From positions 2,232,001-2,296,000 of the forward strand of contig NZ_CP070619.1 in NCBI RefSeq assembly GCF_017068395.1: DNA of 64,000 nucleotides, read 5' to 3'. The DNA comes from Rhodococcus pseudokoreensis. GTDB lineage: Bacteria; Actinomycetota; Actinomycetes; Mycobacteriales; Mycobacteriaceae. The first letter of the stretch is position 1, and every line of letters starts with the position of its first letter. Position numbers and translations under genes: made by a program. A model generated the notes under the pieces. That model had not been told where the DNA came from and made no database searches. It saw only the letters and a list, made by a program, of their open reading frames with translations. Positions 37,653 to 46,544 of the stretch are shown piece by piece.

Positions 37653-38831
37653 TCAGCCGATCTTGACGGCTGCCCCGTGGGAGCGGGCGGACTCGGCGAC
37701 GGCGGTGACGATCTGCATGCCGCGTAGGGCGTGGGCGAACGTCGGCAACGGTCCCAGGTTGTCGATGCCGGCGATCTGGTCGAGGAAGGCGCGGGCCTGG
37801 TAGGCGAAGAACTCGGCCTTGCCGTGTCCGACGCCGCCCGCGTCCATCGGCAGGCCACCCTGGATGTACGGGTGCTGCGGGCCGACGATCACTCGCCGCT
37901 GACCGTTGACGGTGCTGTCGATGCCCTCACTGGACACCGAGAACTCCGCGGCGCGCGCCAGATCGAAGGCGGCGGAGCCGGACGTCCCGAACAACTCGAA
38001 TCCGAGTCCGTCCGGAAGCTGGTGCGCGACACGGGAAGCGGAGAACGTGCCGACCGCGCCGTTCTGGAAGCGCGCGGTGAACGTCGCGAGGTCCTCGTTC
38101 TCGACGGGAGCCATCTCCCCGGTGGTCTCGGCCTTGGTGTGACCGTACGTGACTCCGGCCGGGACGGGACGTTCGGTGATCACCGTGGCGAAGGTCGCGC
38201 CGCTGATCTCGACGATGGGGCCGCACACGAACTCGGCCATGTCGAGCAGGTGGCTGCCGACGTCCGCGAGCGCGCCGGTGCCGGGCCCGCCGCGGTGCCG
38301 CCAGGTGATCGGCGAGGTGGGGTCGAGGCCGTAGTCGCACCAGTAGTGCCCGTTGAAGTGGATGATCTCGCCGAGACGCCCGGTCTCGAGTTCGTCCCGG
38401 ATCGCCTGGATCGCGGGTGAGCGGCGGTAGGTGTATCCGACGGTCGCGATCGTGTCGGCGTCCGCCGCCGCGGCGACCATCGACTCGGCGTCCGCGATCG
38501 ACCCGGCCAGCGGCTTCTCGCACAGCACGTGCTTCCCGGCGGCGAGGAGCCCTTCGACGATCTCCCGGTGCAACTGGTTGGCGACGACTACGCTCACCGC
38601 GTCGACGTCCGGGGATTCGGCGATCGCCTGCCAGCTGTACTCGGCCCGCTCGTAGCCGTACCGCTTGGCGGTGTCGTCGGCCACGGCCTCGTTGGTGTCG
38701 GCGACGGCGACCAACCGCACGTCGGGACGGTCGGTGCCGAACAGCGTCGACGCAGTCCGGTACCCGGCGGCGTGCGCTCGTCCGGCCATGCCGCCGCCGA
38801 TGACGGCGACACCGATCGAGTTGGAGGTCAT
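37653..38831 (-). CDS. Gfo/Idh/MocA-family oxidoreductase
   Basis: An NAD(P)-dependent sugar or cyclitol dehydrogenase of 392 aa. The Rossmann motif is VAVIGGGMAGRAHAAGY (about residues 8-24) and the catalytic lysine motif is CEKPLAGS; the C-terminal domain has GGPGTGALADVGSHLLDMAE, where Asp and His are usual active-site residues. AAAGG lies eight bases before the ATG. First gene of its operon; its promoter region carries repeated CGGTCTA sites that match the operator at the neighbouring LacI gene. Confidence 0.87.
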   Translation of the reverse strand: MTSNSIGVAVIGGGMAGRAHAAGYRTASTLFGTDRPDVRLVAVADTNEAVADDTAKRYGYERAEYSWQAIAESPDVDAVSVVVANQLHREIVEGLLAAGKHVLCEKPLAGSIADAESMVAAAADADTIATVGYTYRRSPAIQAIRDELETGRLGEIIHFNGHYWCDYGLDPTSPITWRHRGGPGTGALADVGSHLLDMAEFVCGPIVEISGATFATVITERPVPAGVTYGHTKAETTGEMAPVENEDLATFTARFQNGAVGTFSASRVAHQLPDGLGFELFGTSGSAAFDLARAAEFSVSSEGIDSTVNGQRRVIVGPQHPYIQGGLPMDAGGVGHGKAEFFAYQARAFLDQIAGIDNLGPLPTFAHALRGMQIVTAVAESARSHGAAVKIG

Positions 38832-38916
38832 GAATGAGGCCTTTCGAGAGGGTGATGAACGAGCGGGGTGTCCGGTTCGGAGGTGCCCGAGCGTGTGCGG
38901 AAGCCTCCGGCTAGTT

Positions 38917-38937
38917 CGGTCTATTTGACCGGTCTAG
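38917..38937. promoter_or_regulatory. LacI-type operator upstream of the Gfo/Idh gene
   Basis: CGGTCTA occurs at 38917-38923 and 38930-38936, and the second copy is part of the palindrome GACCGGTC (38927-38934). CGGTCTAG at 38930-38937 is the reverse complement of CTAGACCG found in the first cassette operator and before the LacI gene at 40277. It is a probable binding site for the LacI protein encoded at 39091-40155. Confidence 0.55.
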
Positions 38938-39090
38938 TACGACTACTATGAGCTGAGTCACGCCGCGGTGTCAAGCCCTACGCGGAGCGACGCACGAATG
39001 CACACGTCGAGAGGCCGTCACGACAGACCACAGGCGCGCAGCCGCGGGTTGATGACGGACGAAAAGTATTGCGTGAGTATGCAGTCCGAA

Positions 39091-40155
39091 TCAGGACACG
39101 CCGGACCGCGGACCCTCCACCGACGCCGACACCGGACCGGTGGTCCGGCGCACGACGAGCTGGGGCCGCAGCACGATCGAGGCGGGCTCGGTGCGCCCCT
39201 GGTCGAGACGTTCGATGACGGCGGCGACCGCCTTCGCGGCCTGCTCCCGCGGTTGCTGATTGACCGACGTCAGGTCGAGGTGCGCGAGTTGCGCCAGGGT
39301 GCTGTCGTCGTAGCCCGACACCGAGACGTCCTCGGGAATCCGCAGGCCCACCCGCCGCAGTTCGGTGATGAGCCCGATGGCGCTGCGGTCGTTGGCGGCG
39401 ATCACCGCGGTCGGCAGTTGCGGCCGCGCCAGGAGGGTCCGCGCCGCCTCGGTGCCAGCACCGTCGGTGAAGTCGCCGTCCACCACGTCGGCGTCGAGTC
39501 CGTGCCGCCGCATCGCGCGCGTGTACCCGGATCGCCGGTCGGCCGCGATCGTGCCGTCACCGCCGCTGAGGTGCGCGATCCGGCGATGCCCGAGCCCCAC
39601 CACGTGGTCGACGACGGTCCCGATGCCCTTGCCGTCGGCCGTCCGCACCACGTCGACGTTGCCGCCGACCCGGCGCCCCACCACGACCACCGGAACCCGC
39701 TCGGCGAGTGCGTCGAGCACACCGGTGCCGAGTTCGGTACCGAGCAGGATCAGCGCCTCGCACCGGAAGTCGAGGAGCGTCTCGACGACCTTCTCTTCCC
39801 CGTGGGTCGGGGTGACCGCACCCAGCACCACCTCGTATCCGTGTTCGTCCGCGGCGGCGACGAGGTACTCGACCATCTCGGCGTGGAAACTGCTGCGAAT
39901 ATCGGCCATCACTCCGACGAGATGCGTACGCCGAAGCGACATCAACGCGGCCGTGCGGTTCGGCCGGTAACCCAGCTCGTCCGCCACCTCGAGGACGCGT
40001 TTGCGGGTCTCGGCACTCGGTCCGGCGACACGGCGGAAGACCATGGACACCAGGGCCTTCGACACACCCACGCGGTCGGCGATGTCCTGCATCGTGACGG
40101 CGCGTTTCGCAGCCTGCGCGGGGCCGTCACTCCGAGCGTCGTCGTCGCGTTGCAT
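39091..40155 (-). CDS. LacI-family transcriptional repressor
   Basis: A 354-residue LacI repressor. The DNA-binding helix-turn-helix is MQDIADRVGVSKALVSMVFR (about residues 21-40), the hinge follows near NRTAALMSLRRTH, and the ligand domain ends with VSGYDDSTLAQLAHLDLTSV. ATG 40155 follows AAGGGG; a longer frame reaching 40290 would cover the promoter. It is in the same orientation as the oxidoreductase/isomerase genes downstream, about 260 bases apart, with a likely operator at each promoter. Close relative in layout of the LacI protein at 24049. Confidence 0.88.
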   Translation of the reverse strand: MQRDDDARSDGPAQAAKRAVTMQDIADRVGVSKALVSMVFRRVAGPSAETRKRVLEVADELGYRPNRTAALMSLRRTHLVGVMADIRSSFHAEMVEYLVAAADEHGYEVVLGAVTPTHGEEKVVETLLDFRCEALILLGTELGTGVLDALAERVPVVVVGRRVGGNVDVVRTADGKGIGTVVDHVVGLGHRRIAHLSGGDGTIAADRRSGYTRAMRRHGLDADVVDGDFTDGAGTEAARTLLARPQLPTAVIAANDRSAIGLITELRRVGLRIPEDVSVSGYDDSTLAQLAHLDLTSVNQQPREQAAKAVAAVIERLDQGRTEPASIVLRPQLVVRRTTGPVSASVEGPRSGVS

Positions 40156-40273
40156 ACTCAGCCCCTTCACCCTCGCCGGACCACGAGACACCACAGCGTA
40201 TCCGACCCGAAAGCGGAACCACGGTGGCGGTTCGGCTCGTGCACGGAATGCGCGCGGCAACCCATAGTAGCCC

Positions 40274-40288
40274 GAACTAGACCGGTTC
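40274..40288. promoter_or_regulatory. operator at the LacI gene promoter
   Basis: GAACTAGACCGGTTC has GAAC/GTTC ends and the CTAGACCG core (40277-40284) shared with two other sites in the window. It lies about 120 bases upstream of the LacI start, suggesting autoregulation. Confidence 0.5.
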
Positions 40289-40349
40289 AATACACCCGGC
40301 TAGATCCCCGGCGGTAGGTGCATTCCGGCCGTCAGGGCAGGCTGAAGGC

Positions 40350-42254
40350 ATGGACTCACGTGGGAGCGGCGATGCGCTGGCAACACTCGCCGACGCGATG
40401 GCCGGCGAACTGACGGTCGACTCGGCCGCGGTGCGCGAGGCACTCGCGCAGGTCGCGGCCGGTCCGGCCGGCAGGGCGGCGTTCGCGGAAAAGGTGCGTA
40501 GACATCAGGTCGAGCTGACCCGTTTGCGGAGGCGCGAACGCGAACTCGGGGTGTTGTTCTCGAGTGCCCGCGAACTCGCCGAACTCCGCGACATCGACGC
40601 ACTCCTCGGACGGCTGGTGAGCCGCGCCCACGAGATGATGGGCACCGACGTCACCTACCTCTCGGAGTTCGAACCCGCGACCCGGGAACTGAACGTCCGC
40701 AAGACCGTCGGCTCGGTGACGCCGCAGTTCCAGCACCTGCGCGTTCCCCCGGGGATGGGACTGGCCAGCCAGATTGCCGATTCCCGTGCTGCACAATGGG
40801 TTCTGCGGTACCAGGACTACGCGGAGGGACCGCACGAGGAGCTGATCGACGACGCGGTCTCCGCGGAGGGGATCGTGTCGATTCTCGGGGTGCCCATGCT
40901 GTCGGACGGTCACGTGCTCGGCGTCCTGTTCGCCGCCACCCGCCAGGAACACACGTTCACCCCGGACGAGATCGCGGTACTGTCCGCGCTCGCCGATCAC
41001 GCATCGGTGGTGCTGCAGACCGCGAGCACCCTCGAGCAGGTCCGGAGGTCCGAGGACGAGGCCCGCACCGCGCTCGACCGTCTGACCGACCATCTGCAGG
41101 ACCGGGACCGCTCCACCGTGGTGCACCAGGAACTGATCGAGGCGGTTCTGGTCGGTGGCGGATTCGAGCAGGTGGCAGGCACACTCTCCACCGCACTCGG
41201 ACGTACGGTCACGATCGTCGACCGGGAACTGCATCCCGTCGCCTCCCACCCGGCGCCCGCCGACCCGCTGTCCGTCCGGTTGCCGCAGGTGGTGCGCGAT
41301 GCCATCGCGTCGAGCCGCACCACCGGCCACTGCGTCCGCGTCGACGACCCCGTCACTCCGATCGTGGCCGCGGTGATCGCGGGCGAGCTCTATTTCGGCG
41401 CGGTGCTGGTCGGCGCCGGCGATACCGAACCGGGACCGGTCGACGAGCGCACCATCGAACGTGCGGCGCAGGTCGGCGCACTGCTGGTTCTGCAACAGAA
41501 CGCGATGGCCGACGCGGACCTCCGTGCCCGGGTCGAGTTGGTTGCCGACCTGCTCGACCCGGCACCGGAACGGCGCCGTGACCTGGAACGTCGGGCGCGC
41601 GCCCAGCACGTCGCCCTCGCAGCCCTCGAGACCGTGGTGCTGATCGCCGTCCCGGCCGAGGACCGCGCCACCGCTGCTCGTGCCGCGACCGCATTCGTCG
41701 GCGGCCACGGCCTCGTCGGGGAACACGCGGGCGTCGTCGTTGCCGTTCTCACCGCGACCGCCCCACCCGAGCTCACCGCGGACCTGCGCAACCACCTGCG
41801 CGAGACGTTGCACGGCCCCGTGCTGACGATCACGACGCCCCGGGCAGGTTTGCCGGACGCGCTCCCCGCACGATTCGAGTCGGGGCTGCGCACCTCCCGT
41901 CTGCTTGCCGCGCTCGGCACCACCGACGCGGCGGTCAGCACCGACGCGTATCTGCCCTACGCGCTGCTGTTCGACACCGATGCGCGGACGTTGAACGCAT
42001 TCATCGACGAGACGATCGGGCCGGTGCGCGCCTACGACGACGGCAAGGGAACGGACCTCCTCGCCACGTTGCGTGCATTCGTCCGCAACGAGGGAAGCCC
42101 GACGAAGACGGCGCGGGCCCTGAACTACCACACCAACACGATTCTGCAGCGACTCCACAGGCTGGAGATGCTGCTGGGGCCCGAGTGGCGCGCCGACGAA
42201 CACCTGTTCCGGATCTCGGCAGCGGTGCGTCTCGACGAACTCAGGGGACAGTGA
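40350..42254 (+). CDS. GAF plus PucR-type (CdaR-like) regulator
   Basis: A 634-residue regulator. After a helical N-terminus with a charged coiled segment (RHQVELTRLRRRERELGVLF), a GAF domain spans about residues 65-225 (IDALLGRLVSRAHEMMGTDV; ILGVPMLSDGHVLGVLFAA). The C-terminus (about 560-630) is the PucR-type helix-turn-helix, TLRAFVRNEGSPTKTARALN followed by YHTNTILQRLHRLEML. Such proteins are usually activators of nearby catabolic genes. It is upstream of and in the same direction as the mevalonate-type operon, 147 bases before it, and is the best candidate regulator. Confidence 0.85.
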   Translation: MDSRGSGDALATLADAMAGELTVDSAAVREALAQVAAGPAGRAAFAEKVRRHQVELTRLRRRERELGVLFSSARELAELRDIDALLGRLVSRAHEMMGTDVTYLSEFEPATRELNVRKTVGSVTPQFQHLRVPPGMGLASQIADSRAAQWVLRYQDYAEGPHEELIDDAVSAEGIVSILGVPMLSDGHVLGVLFAATRQEHTFTPDEIAVLSALADHASVVLQTASTLEQVRRSEDEARTALDRLTDHLQDRDRSTVVHQELIEAVLVGGGFEQVAGTLSTALGRTVTIVDRELHPVASHPAPADPLSVRLPQVVRDAIASSRTTGHCVRVDDPVTPIVAAVIAGELYFGAVLVGAGDTEPGPVDERTIERAAQVGALLVLQQNAMADADLRARVELVADLLDPAPERRRDLERRARAQHVALAALETVVLIAVPAEDRATAARAATAFVGGHGLVGEHAGVVVAVLTATAPPELTADLRNHLRETLHGPVLTITTPRAGLPDALPARFESGLRTSRLLAALGTTDAAVSTDAYLPYALLFDTDARTLNAFIDETIGPVRAYDDGKGTDLLATLRAFVRNEGSPTKTARALNYHTNTILQRLHRLEMLLGPEWRADEHLFRISAAVRLDELRGQ

Positions 42255-42321
42255 CGGTCACACATTCCTGACCGACAAGCATGTGCGATGAGTACATGTC
42301 GAGGTCGTCGGTGCGGCCCTA

Positions 42322-42341
42322 CTGTGTGAACCGAAGCACAG
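42322..42341. promoter_or_regulatory. palindrome upstream of the mvaA-like gene
   Basis: CTGTG-N10-CACAG at 42322-42341 is a perfect 5-base inverted repeat, 60 bases before the reductase start. It is a candidate activator site for the preceding regulator; there is no second copy in the window to support it. Confidence 0.35.
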
Positions 42342-42401
42342 AACAGGGTTGCCGTCGGGGCTCACCACACGCCCCCGCCCGTGAGTACGTGGAGGAACAC
42401 A

Positions 42402-43676
42402 GTGCCCGTCAACAGCCGCATCCCCGGTCTCAAGGATTCCAGCGCGCAGCAGCGCCGCACAGTGATCGCCCAGAGGACCGGCCTGTCCGAACTCGACGTC
42501 GCCGTCTTCGATCCCGGGCAGGGTCTCGGCATCGATCAGGCCGATCACATGATCGAGAACGTCGTCGGGGTCATGGCGATCCCGGTGGGTGTCGCAACCA
42601 ATTTCACCGTCAACGGGCGCGACTACCTCGTCCCGATGGCCACCGAGGAGCCGTCCGTGGTGGCCGCGGCCAGCAACGCCGCCCGGATGGCGCGGGTACA
42701 CGGGGGCTTCCACACCTCCAGCACCGATCCGGTGATGCAGGCCCAGATCCAGATCCTCGACTGCCCCGACCCCGAGGCGTCCCGGTTGCGGGTGCTCGAG
42801 GCACGCACGGAGATCATCGAACTGGCCAATGCCCAGGATCCGATGCTGGTCCGATTCGGCGGCGGCGCCCGCGACCTCACCGTGCGACTCGTCCCGACCC
42901 GCACCGGCGTGCACGTGGTGGTGCACATCCACGTCGACGTGCGAGATGCCATGGGCGCCAATGCCGTCAACACCATGGCCGAGGCGATCGCTCCCCGGCT
43001 CGCCGAAATCTCCGGCGGGCGTTCGTTGCTGCGGATCTTGACGAACAAGGCGGACCTCCGCACCACCCGGGCTCGGGCCGTGTTCGACAAGGATCTGCTC
43101 GGCGGCGCAGAGGTGGTCGACAACATCGTGCATGCGTCCGCGCTCGCCGAATCCGACCCCTACCGCGCCGCGACCCACAACAAGGGCATCATGAACGGCA
43201 TCACCGCCGCCGTCCTGGCCACCGGAAACGACACCCGCGCCGTCGAGGCCGGTTGCCACTCGCATGCGGTCGCCGCAGACGGCCGGTACACGGCGCTGTC
43301 GCACTTCGAGAAGACCGCGGACGGTCACCTCTCCGGCACCCTCGAGGTGCCGATGGCCGTCGGGCTGGTGGGCGGCGCCACCAAGGTGCACCCCGTCGCG
43401 CAGGCGGCGGTGAAGATGCTCGGCGTCTCCACCGCCTCGGAGCTGGCGGACGTGATCGTCGCGGTGGGGCTCGCGCAGAACCTGGGAGCGTGCCGCGCCC
43501 TGGCCGCCGAGGGAATCCAGCGCGGCCACATGAGTCTGCACGCCCGCACCATCGCCGCCTCGGCCGGCGCCACCGGCGACGAACTCGAACTCGTGGTCAC
43601 GCGGCTCATCGACGATCAGCGCATCCGCGTCGAACACGCGGAAAAGGTGCTCGCCGATCTCCGTTCCGGACACTGA
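42402..43676 (+). CDS. mvaA: class II (catabolic-type) HMG-CoA reductase
   Basis: Interconverts mevalonate and 3-hydroxy-3-methylglutaryl-CoA. The 424-residue sequence is close to the degradative class II enzyme of Pseudomonas mevalonii: MIENVVG, ATEEPSVVAAAS (E83), DAMGANAVNTMAEA, ATHNKGIMNG (K261), GNDTRAVEAG (D277), VGLAQNLGA and QRGHMSLHAR (H376), which supply the catalytic Glu, Lys, Asp and His. GTG 42402 follows GGAGGA; the earlier in-frame GTG at 42381 lacks a site. HMG-CoA lyase is encoded one base later, which marks the pathway as breakdown of mevalonate, not isoprenoid synthesis. Confidence 0.93.
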   Translation: MPVNSRIPGLKDSSAQQRRTVIAQRTGLSELDVAVFDPGQGLGIDQADHMIENVVGVMAIPVGVATNFTVNGRDYLVPMATEEPSVVAAASNAARMARVHGGFHTSSTDPVMQAQIQILDCPDPEASRLRVLEARTEIIELANAQDPMLVRFGGGARDLTVRLVPTRTGVHVVVHIHVDVRDAMGANAVNTMAEAIAPRLAEISGGRSLLRILTNKADLRTTRARAVFDKDLLGGAEVVDNIVHASALAESDPYRAATHNKGIMNGITAAVLATGNDTRAVEAGCHSHAVAADGRYTALSHFEKTADGHLSGTLEVPMAVGLVGGATKVHPVAQAAVKMLGVSTASELADVIVAVGLAQNLGACRALAAEGIQRGHMSLHARTIAASAGATGDELELVVTRLIDDQRIRVEHAEKVLADLRSGH

Positions 43677-43677
43677 C

Positions 43678-44646
43678 ATGACCACCCCCGCGAATCCCGA
43701 CCCGGTGTGGCGTCCGGCGCCCCACGAGTTCGCCGACCCGTCGCTGCCGTCCGCGGTCCGCATCTACGAAGTCGGACCGCGTGACGGGCTCCAGGCGGAG
43801 TCGACGCTCGTGCCCACCGCAGTCAAGGCGGAGTTCTGCCGCCGGCTCGTGGCCGCCGGGGTCCGTTCACTCGAGGTGACGAGTTTCGTTTCCCCGAAAT
43901 GGATTCCGCAACTCGCCGACGCAGAGTCGCTGATGGCCGAACTCGACCTGCCCGACACCGTCCGCCAGGTCGTGCTGGCCCCCAACCAGCGGGGGCTGGA
44001 GCGAGCGCTCACCGCGGGGGCCCGCGAGATCGCCGTCTTCGTCAGCGCCACCGAGACATTTGCCCGGAAGAATCTGAACACCACCGTCGCCGGGGCTCTC
44101 GGCAATGCCCGGCCGGTCGTCGAGGGAGCGCACGCCGCGGGTATCGAGACCCGCGGCTACATTTCGATGTGCTTCGGTGACCCGTGGGAGGGACGGGTCG
44201 ATCCCGGCCGCGTCGCCGCTGTCGCCGCGGAACTGGCGGGCATGGGATGCACGTCGATCTCCCTCGGTGACACCATCGGCGTCGCCACCCCCGGTCACGT
44301 CCGCGCGGTGCTCGACGCCGTGCAGGCCGTGGGTGTTCCGATCGGCTCGATCGCCGGACACTTCCACGACACCTACGGTCAGGCGCTCGCCAACGTCCAC
44401 GCCGCACTGATCGCGGGAGTCACCGAATTCGACACCGCAGCGGGAGGACTCGGCAGATGCCCCTACGCGAAGGGGGCCACCGGGAATCTCGCCACCGAGG
44501 ACCTGGTGTGGATGCTGCACGGCCTCGGCATCCACACGGGCATCGACCTCGATACCCTGACCGACACCTCGCACTGGATGGCCGGGCACATCGGCCATCC
44601 CAGCCCGTCGCGGGTGGCGACAGCCCTGACCGCCGCCCGTTCCTAG
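43678..44646 (+). CDS. mvaB: hydroxymethylglutaryl-CoA lyase
   Basis: Cleaves HMG-CoA to acetyl-CoA and acetoacetate. A 322-residue TIM-barrel lyase of the HMGL family: YEVGPRDGLQAES with the metal-binding Asp, VTSFVSPKWIPQLADAE, GHFHDTYGQAL with the two metal His, and the active-site loop GGLGRCPYAKGATGN with its catalytic cysteine. The ATG is one base after the reductase stop, so the two are an operon. Slightly longer than usual at the N-terminus. A leucine-degradation role is possible for HMG-CoA lyases in general, but the neighbouring reductase points to mevalonate. Confidence 0.93.
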   Translation: MTTPANPDPVWRPAPHEFADPSLPSAVRIYEVGPRDGLQAESTLVPTAVKAEFCRRLVAAGVRSLEVTSFVSPKWIPQLADAESLMAELDLPDTVRQVVLAPNQRGLERALTAGAREIAVFVSATETFARKNLNTTVAGALGNARPVVEGAHAAGIETRGYISMCFGDPWEGRVDPGRVAAVAAELAGMGCTSISLGDTIGVATPGHVRAVLDAVQAVGVPIGSIAGHFHDTYGQALANVHAALIAGVTEFDTAAGGLGRCPYAKGATGNLATEDLVWMLHGLGIHTGIDLDTLTDTSHWMAGHIGHPSPSRVATALTAARS

Positions 44647-44679
44647 AGCACGACACCCCCTCACACGGAAGTACAGACG

Positions 44680-45159
44680 ATGTCCATCGAAAGCCAGTCA
44701 GCACCGCAGGCGCCCCCGCCCACCGACGATCAGGCGCCGCGCCCCCGTTACCTCGAGGTGTGGGGCGACACGGTGGCCGGACGAGACCTCGCCGTCTCGG
44801 TCGTCATCGGTATCGTCCTGAGCGTCTGCGCGCTTCTCGGCGCGACCGCGCTGTTCAATTCCTTCGTCGCGGATTCGTCTCTGGCAGACGCATATGCGCT
44901 TCTGGTCGGGATCGCCGGATGCCTCGTCGCGGGCGTCGTCAGCGGAAAGTTGTTCCGCCCCAAGCGGAACATCGCCGTCGACTCGTCGGAGGGCGACGCG
45001 GTCGGCGACGTCATCCGGGTGCTGCAGGAGGAGCGCCGCGGTCTGGGTTCGGTCGACGATCTGCCCGCCCAGACTGTCCGTGAACTGAAGGACCTCGACC
45101 TCTACGACCGGTTCGTCGAGGCCGAGAATCGGACCCACGAGACGGGCGGACGACCATGA
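44680..45159 (+). CDS. small membrane protein paired with the TctA-like permease
   Basis: A 159-residue protein with two hydrophobic helices in the middle (LAVSVVIGIVLSVCALLGA, about 38-60, and AYALLVGIAGCLVAGVVSG, about 72-92), a Pro/Gln-rich N-terminus and a charged C-terminal cytoplasmic part (VIRVLQEERRGLGSVDDL). It lies 33 bases after the lyase gene and overlaps the next permease gene as ATGA. By position it takes the place of the small TctB subunit of tripartite carboxylate transporters, but with two helices instead of about four and an added soluble tail, so the assignment is tentative. Confidence 0.6.
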   Translation: MSIESQSAPQAPPPTDDQAPRPRYLEVWGDTVAGRDLAVSVVIGIVLSVCALLGATALFNSFVADSSLADAYALLVGIAGCLVAGVVSGKLFRPKRNIAVDSSEGDAVGDVIRVLQEERRGLGSVDDLPAQTVRELKDLDLYDRFVEAENRTHETGGRP

Positions 45160-46535
45160 GCGTGCTGTTCACCAACGACGTTCTCGTCGCGATCGCGCTC
45201 GGCGTGATCGGCGCCATCGTGTTCTCCCTGATCGGGCTGGTGTCCGGGACCGACGAGACGGCCACCATCGCACCACTGACCCTGCTGGTCATCCTGCTCG
45301 GCGCCCCGCCCGCGGCGGTGTTCACCTTCTTCCTCGCCGGCGCCGTCGCCAAGCACATGACCCACGCGGTGCCCACCACGTTGCTCGGCATCCCCGGCGA
45401 CACCATGGCCGTGCCGTTGATGCGCGAGGCACGGTTGCTGCGCAGCCTCGGTGTGCCGCACATCGCTCTGCGCAAGGCGATCTCGGGTGCGATCATCTCC
45501 GCGTTCATCGCCGTCCCCGTCGCGGTGCTGTTCGCAACCCTGCTCGCACCGGTCGCCGACACCGTCCAGTCCATCGCGCCCTGGTTGTTCCTCGTGGCCG
45601 CCGTCGCGATCGCCTACACGTCCCCGGGCAAATGGTCCGGGGTGGCCGCGCTCGTGCCGTTCGTCGTTCTCGTCCTTGCCCTGAAGTCGCTGACCAAGAG
45701 CTACGACGTCTCCCTGAACATCAGCTACTTTCTCGGCATCGCGGTCGGCCCCCTCATCGCGGATCTGTTCCTCGTGCTGGGTGCGTCGGGACGCAAGGAC
45801 ATGGCCCGGAAGGACCCGGCGACGGTGTGGCTCGCCCCCGAGATCAAGGGGTGGAACGGATATTTCCCGAACCCGTTCCGGATGCTCGACAGTAAGCAGA
45901 CGGCGCACGTCGCGGCGACCGCGACGGTATCCAGCGCAACGTTCGTCTTCAGCCCGGTCGCCATGACCGTGCTCATGGGCGAGGTCGTCGGATCCCGGGT
46001 CAAGCAGGGCTACCACCGGTTGACGTCGGTCATCGCCGCCCGCAACGGGACCACCGAATCGACGTACATCGCCGAAGCGCTCATCCCGCTCATCGCGTTC
46101 GGCCTGCCACTGAGTCCGGTCGCCGCAGGGCCTGCCGCTCCCCTGTTCAACGCCCCGCCGGTCTTCACCACCGACGACGGCACCGGGCAGATCCGCAACC
46201 TGTCCACGGCACTGACGAACTGGGAGTTCCTTCTCTACGGTCTCGGCGCGGTGCTGATCGCCGCGATCATCGCGTACCCGTTCGCGATGAACTTCGCCCA
46301 CCGCGCGGCCACCCTCGTCGTCCGGCACGTCAGCCACGAGGCGATCATCGCCACCTTCACCGGCCTGGTCGTCGTCATCAGCGTGTGGGAGGGCGGCATC
46401 CTCGGACTCGCCGTCACCCTCACGGTCGGACTCGTCGGCGGTCTCCTGTCACGGGCGTTCAAGATCCACGCCGGCGTCCTGTTCATGGGGTACTACGTGG
46501 CGGTCCTCAGCGTTCCCGCCATCCTCGCGCTCTGA
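45156..46535 (+). CDS. TctA-superfamily permease, probable mevalonate/HMG transporter
   Basis: A 459-residue protein with about 11-12 transmembrane segments. The stretch THAVPTTLLGIPGDTMAVPL followed by REARLLRSLGVPHIALRKAI is analogous to the LNIPG-containing loop of TctA, the large subunit of tripartite tricarboxylate transporters; the second half repeats the idea (GLPLSPVAAGPAAPLFNAPP). No periplasmic binding protein (TctC) gene is nearby, so it may work without one or share one. Being the last gene of the reductase/lyase operon, it probably imports mevalonate or a related hydroxy acid (inference). Confidence 0.7.
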   Translation: MSVLFTNDVLVAIALGVIGAIVFSLIGLVSGTDETATIAPLTLLVILLGAPPAAVFTFFLAGAVAKHMTHAVPTTLLGIPGDTMAVPLMREARLLRSLGVPHIALRKAISGAIISAFIAVPVAVLFATLLAPVADTVQSIAPWLFLVAAVAIAYTSPGKWSGVAALVPFVVLVLALKSLTKSYDVSLNISYFLGIAVGPLIADLFLVLGASGRKDMARKDPATVWLAPEIKGWNGYFPNPFRMLDSKQTAHVAATATVSSATFVFSPVAMTVLMGEVVGSRVKQGYHRLTSVIAARNGTTESTYIAEALIPLIAFGLPLSPVAAGPAAPLFNAPPVFTTDDGTGQIRNLSTALTNWEFLLYGLGAVLIAAIIAYPFAMNFAHRAATLVVRHVSHEAIIATFTGLVVVISVWEGGILGLAVTLTVGLVGGLLSRAFKIHAGVLFMGYYVAVLSVPAILAL

Positions 46536-46544
46536 CCACGCCGG

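Noticed and set aside
42402..44646. Reading the reductase as part of an isoprenoid (biosynthetic mevalonate) pathway
   Set aside because: The reductase is class II and is followed by HMG-CoA lyase and a transporter; no HMG-CoA synthase, mevalonate kinase or decarboxylase is near.
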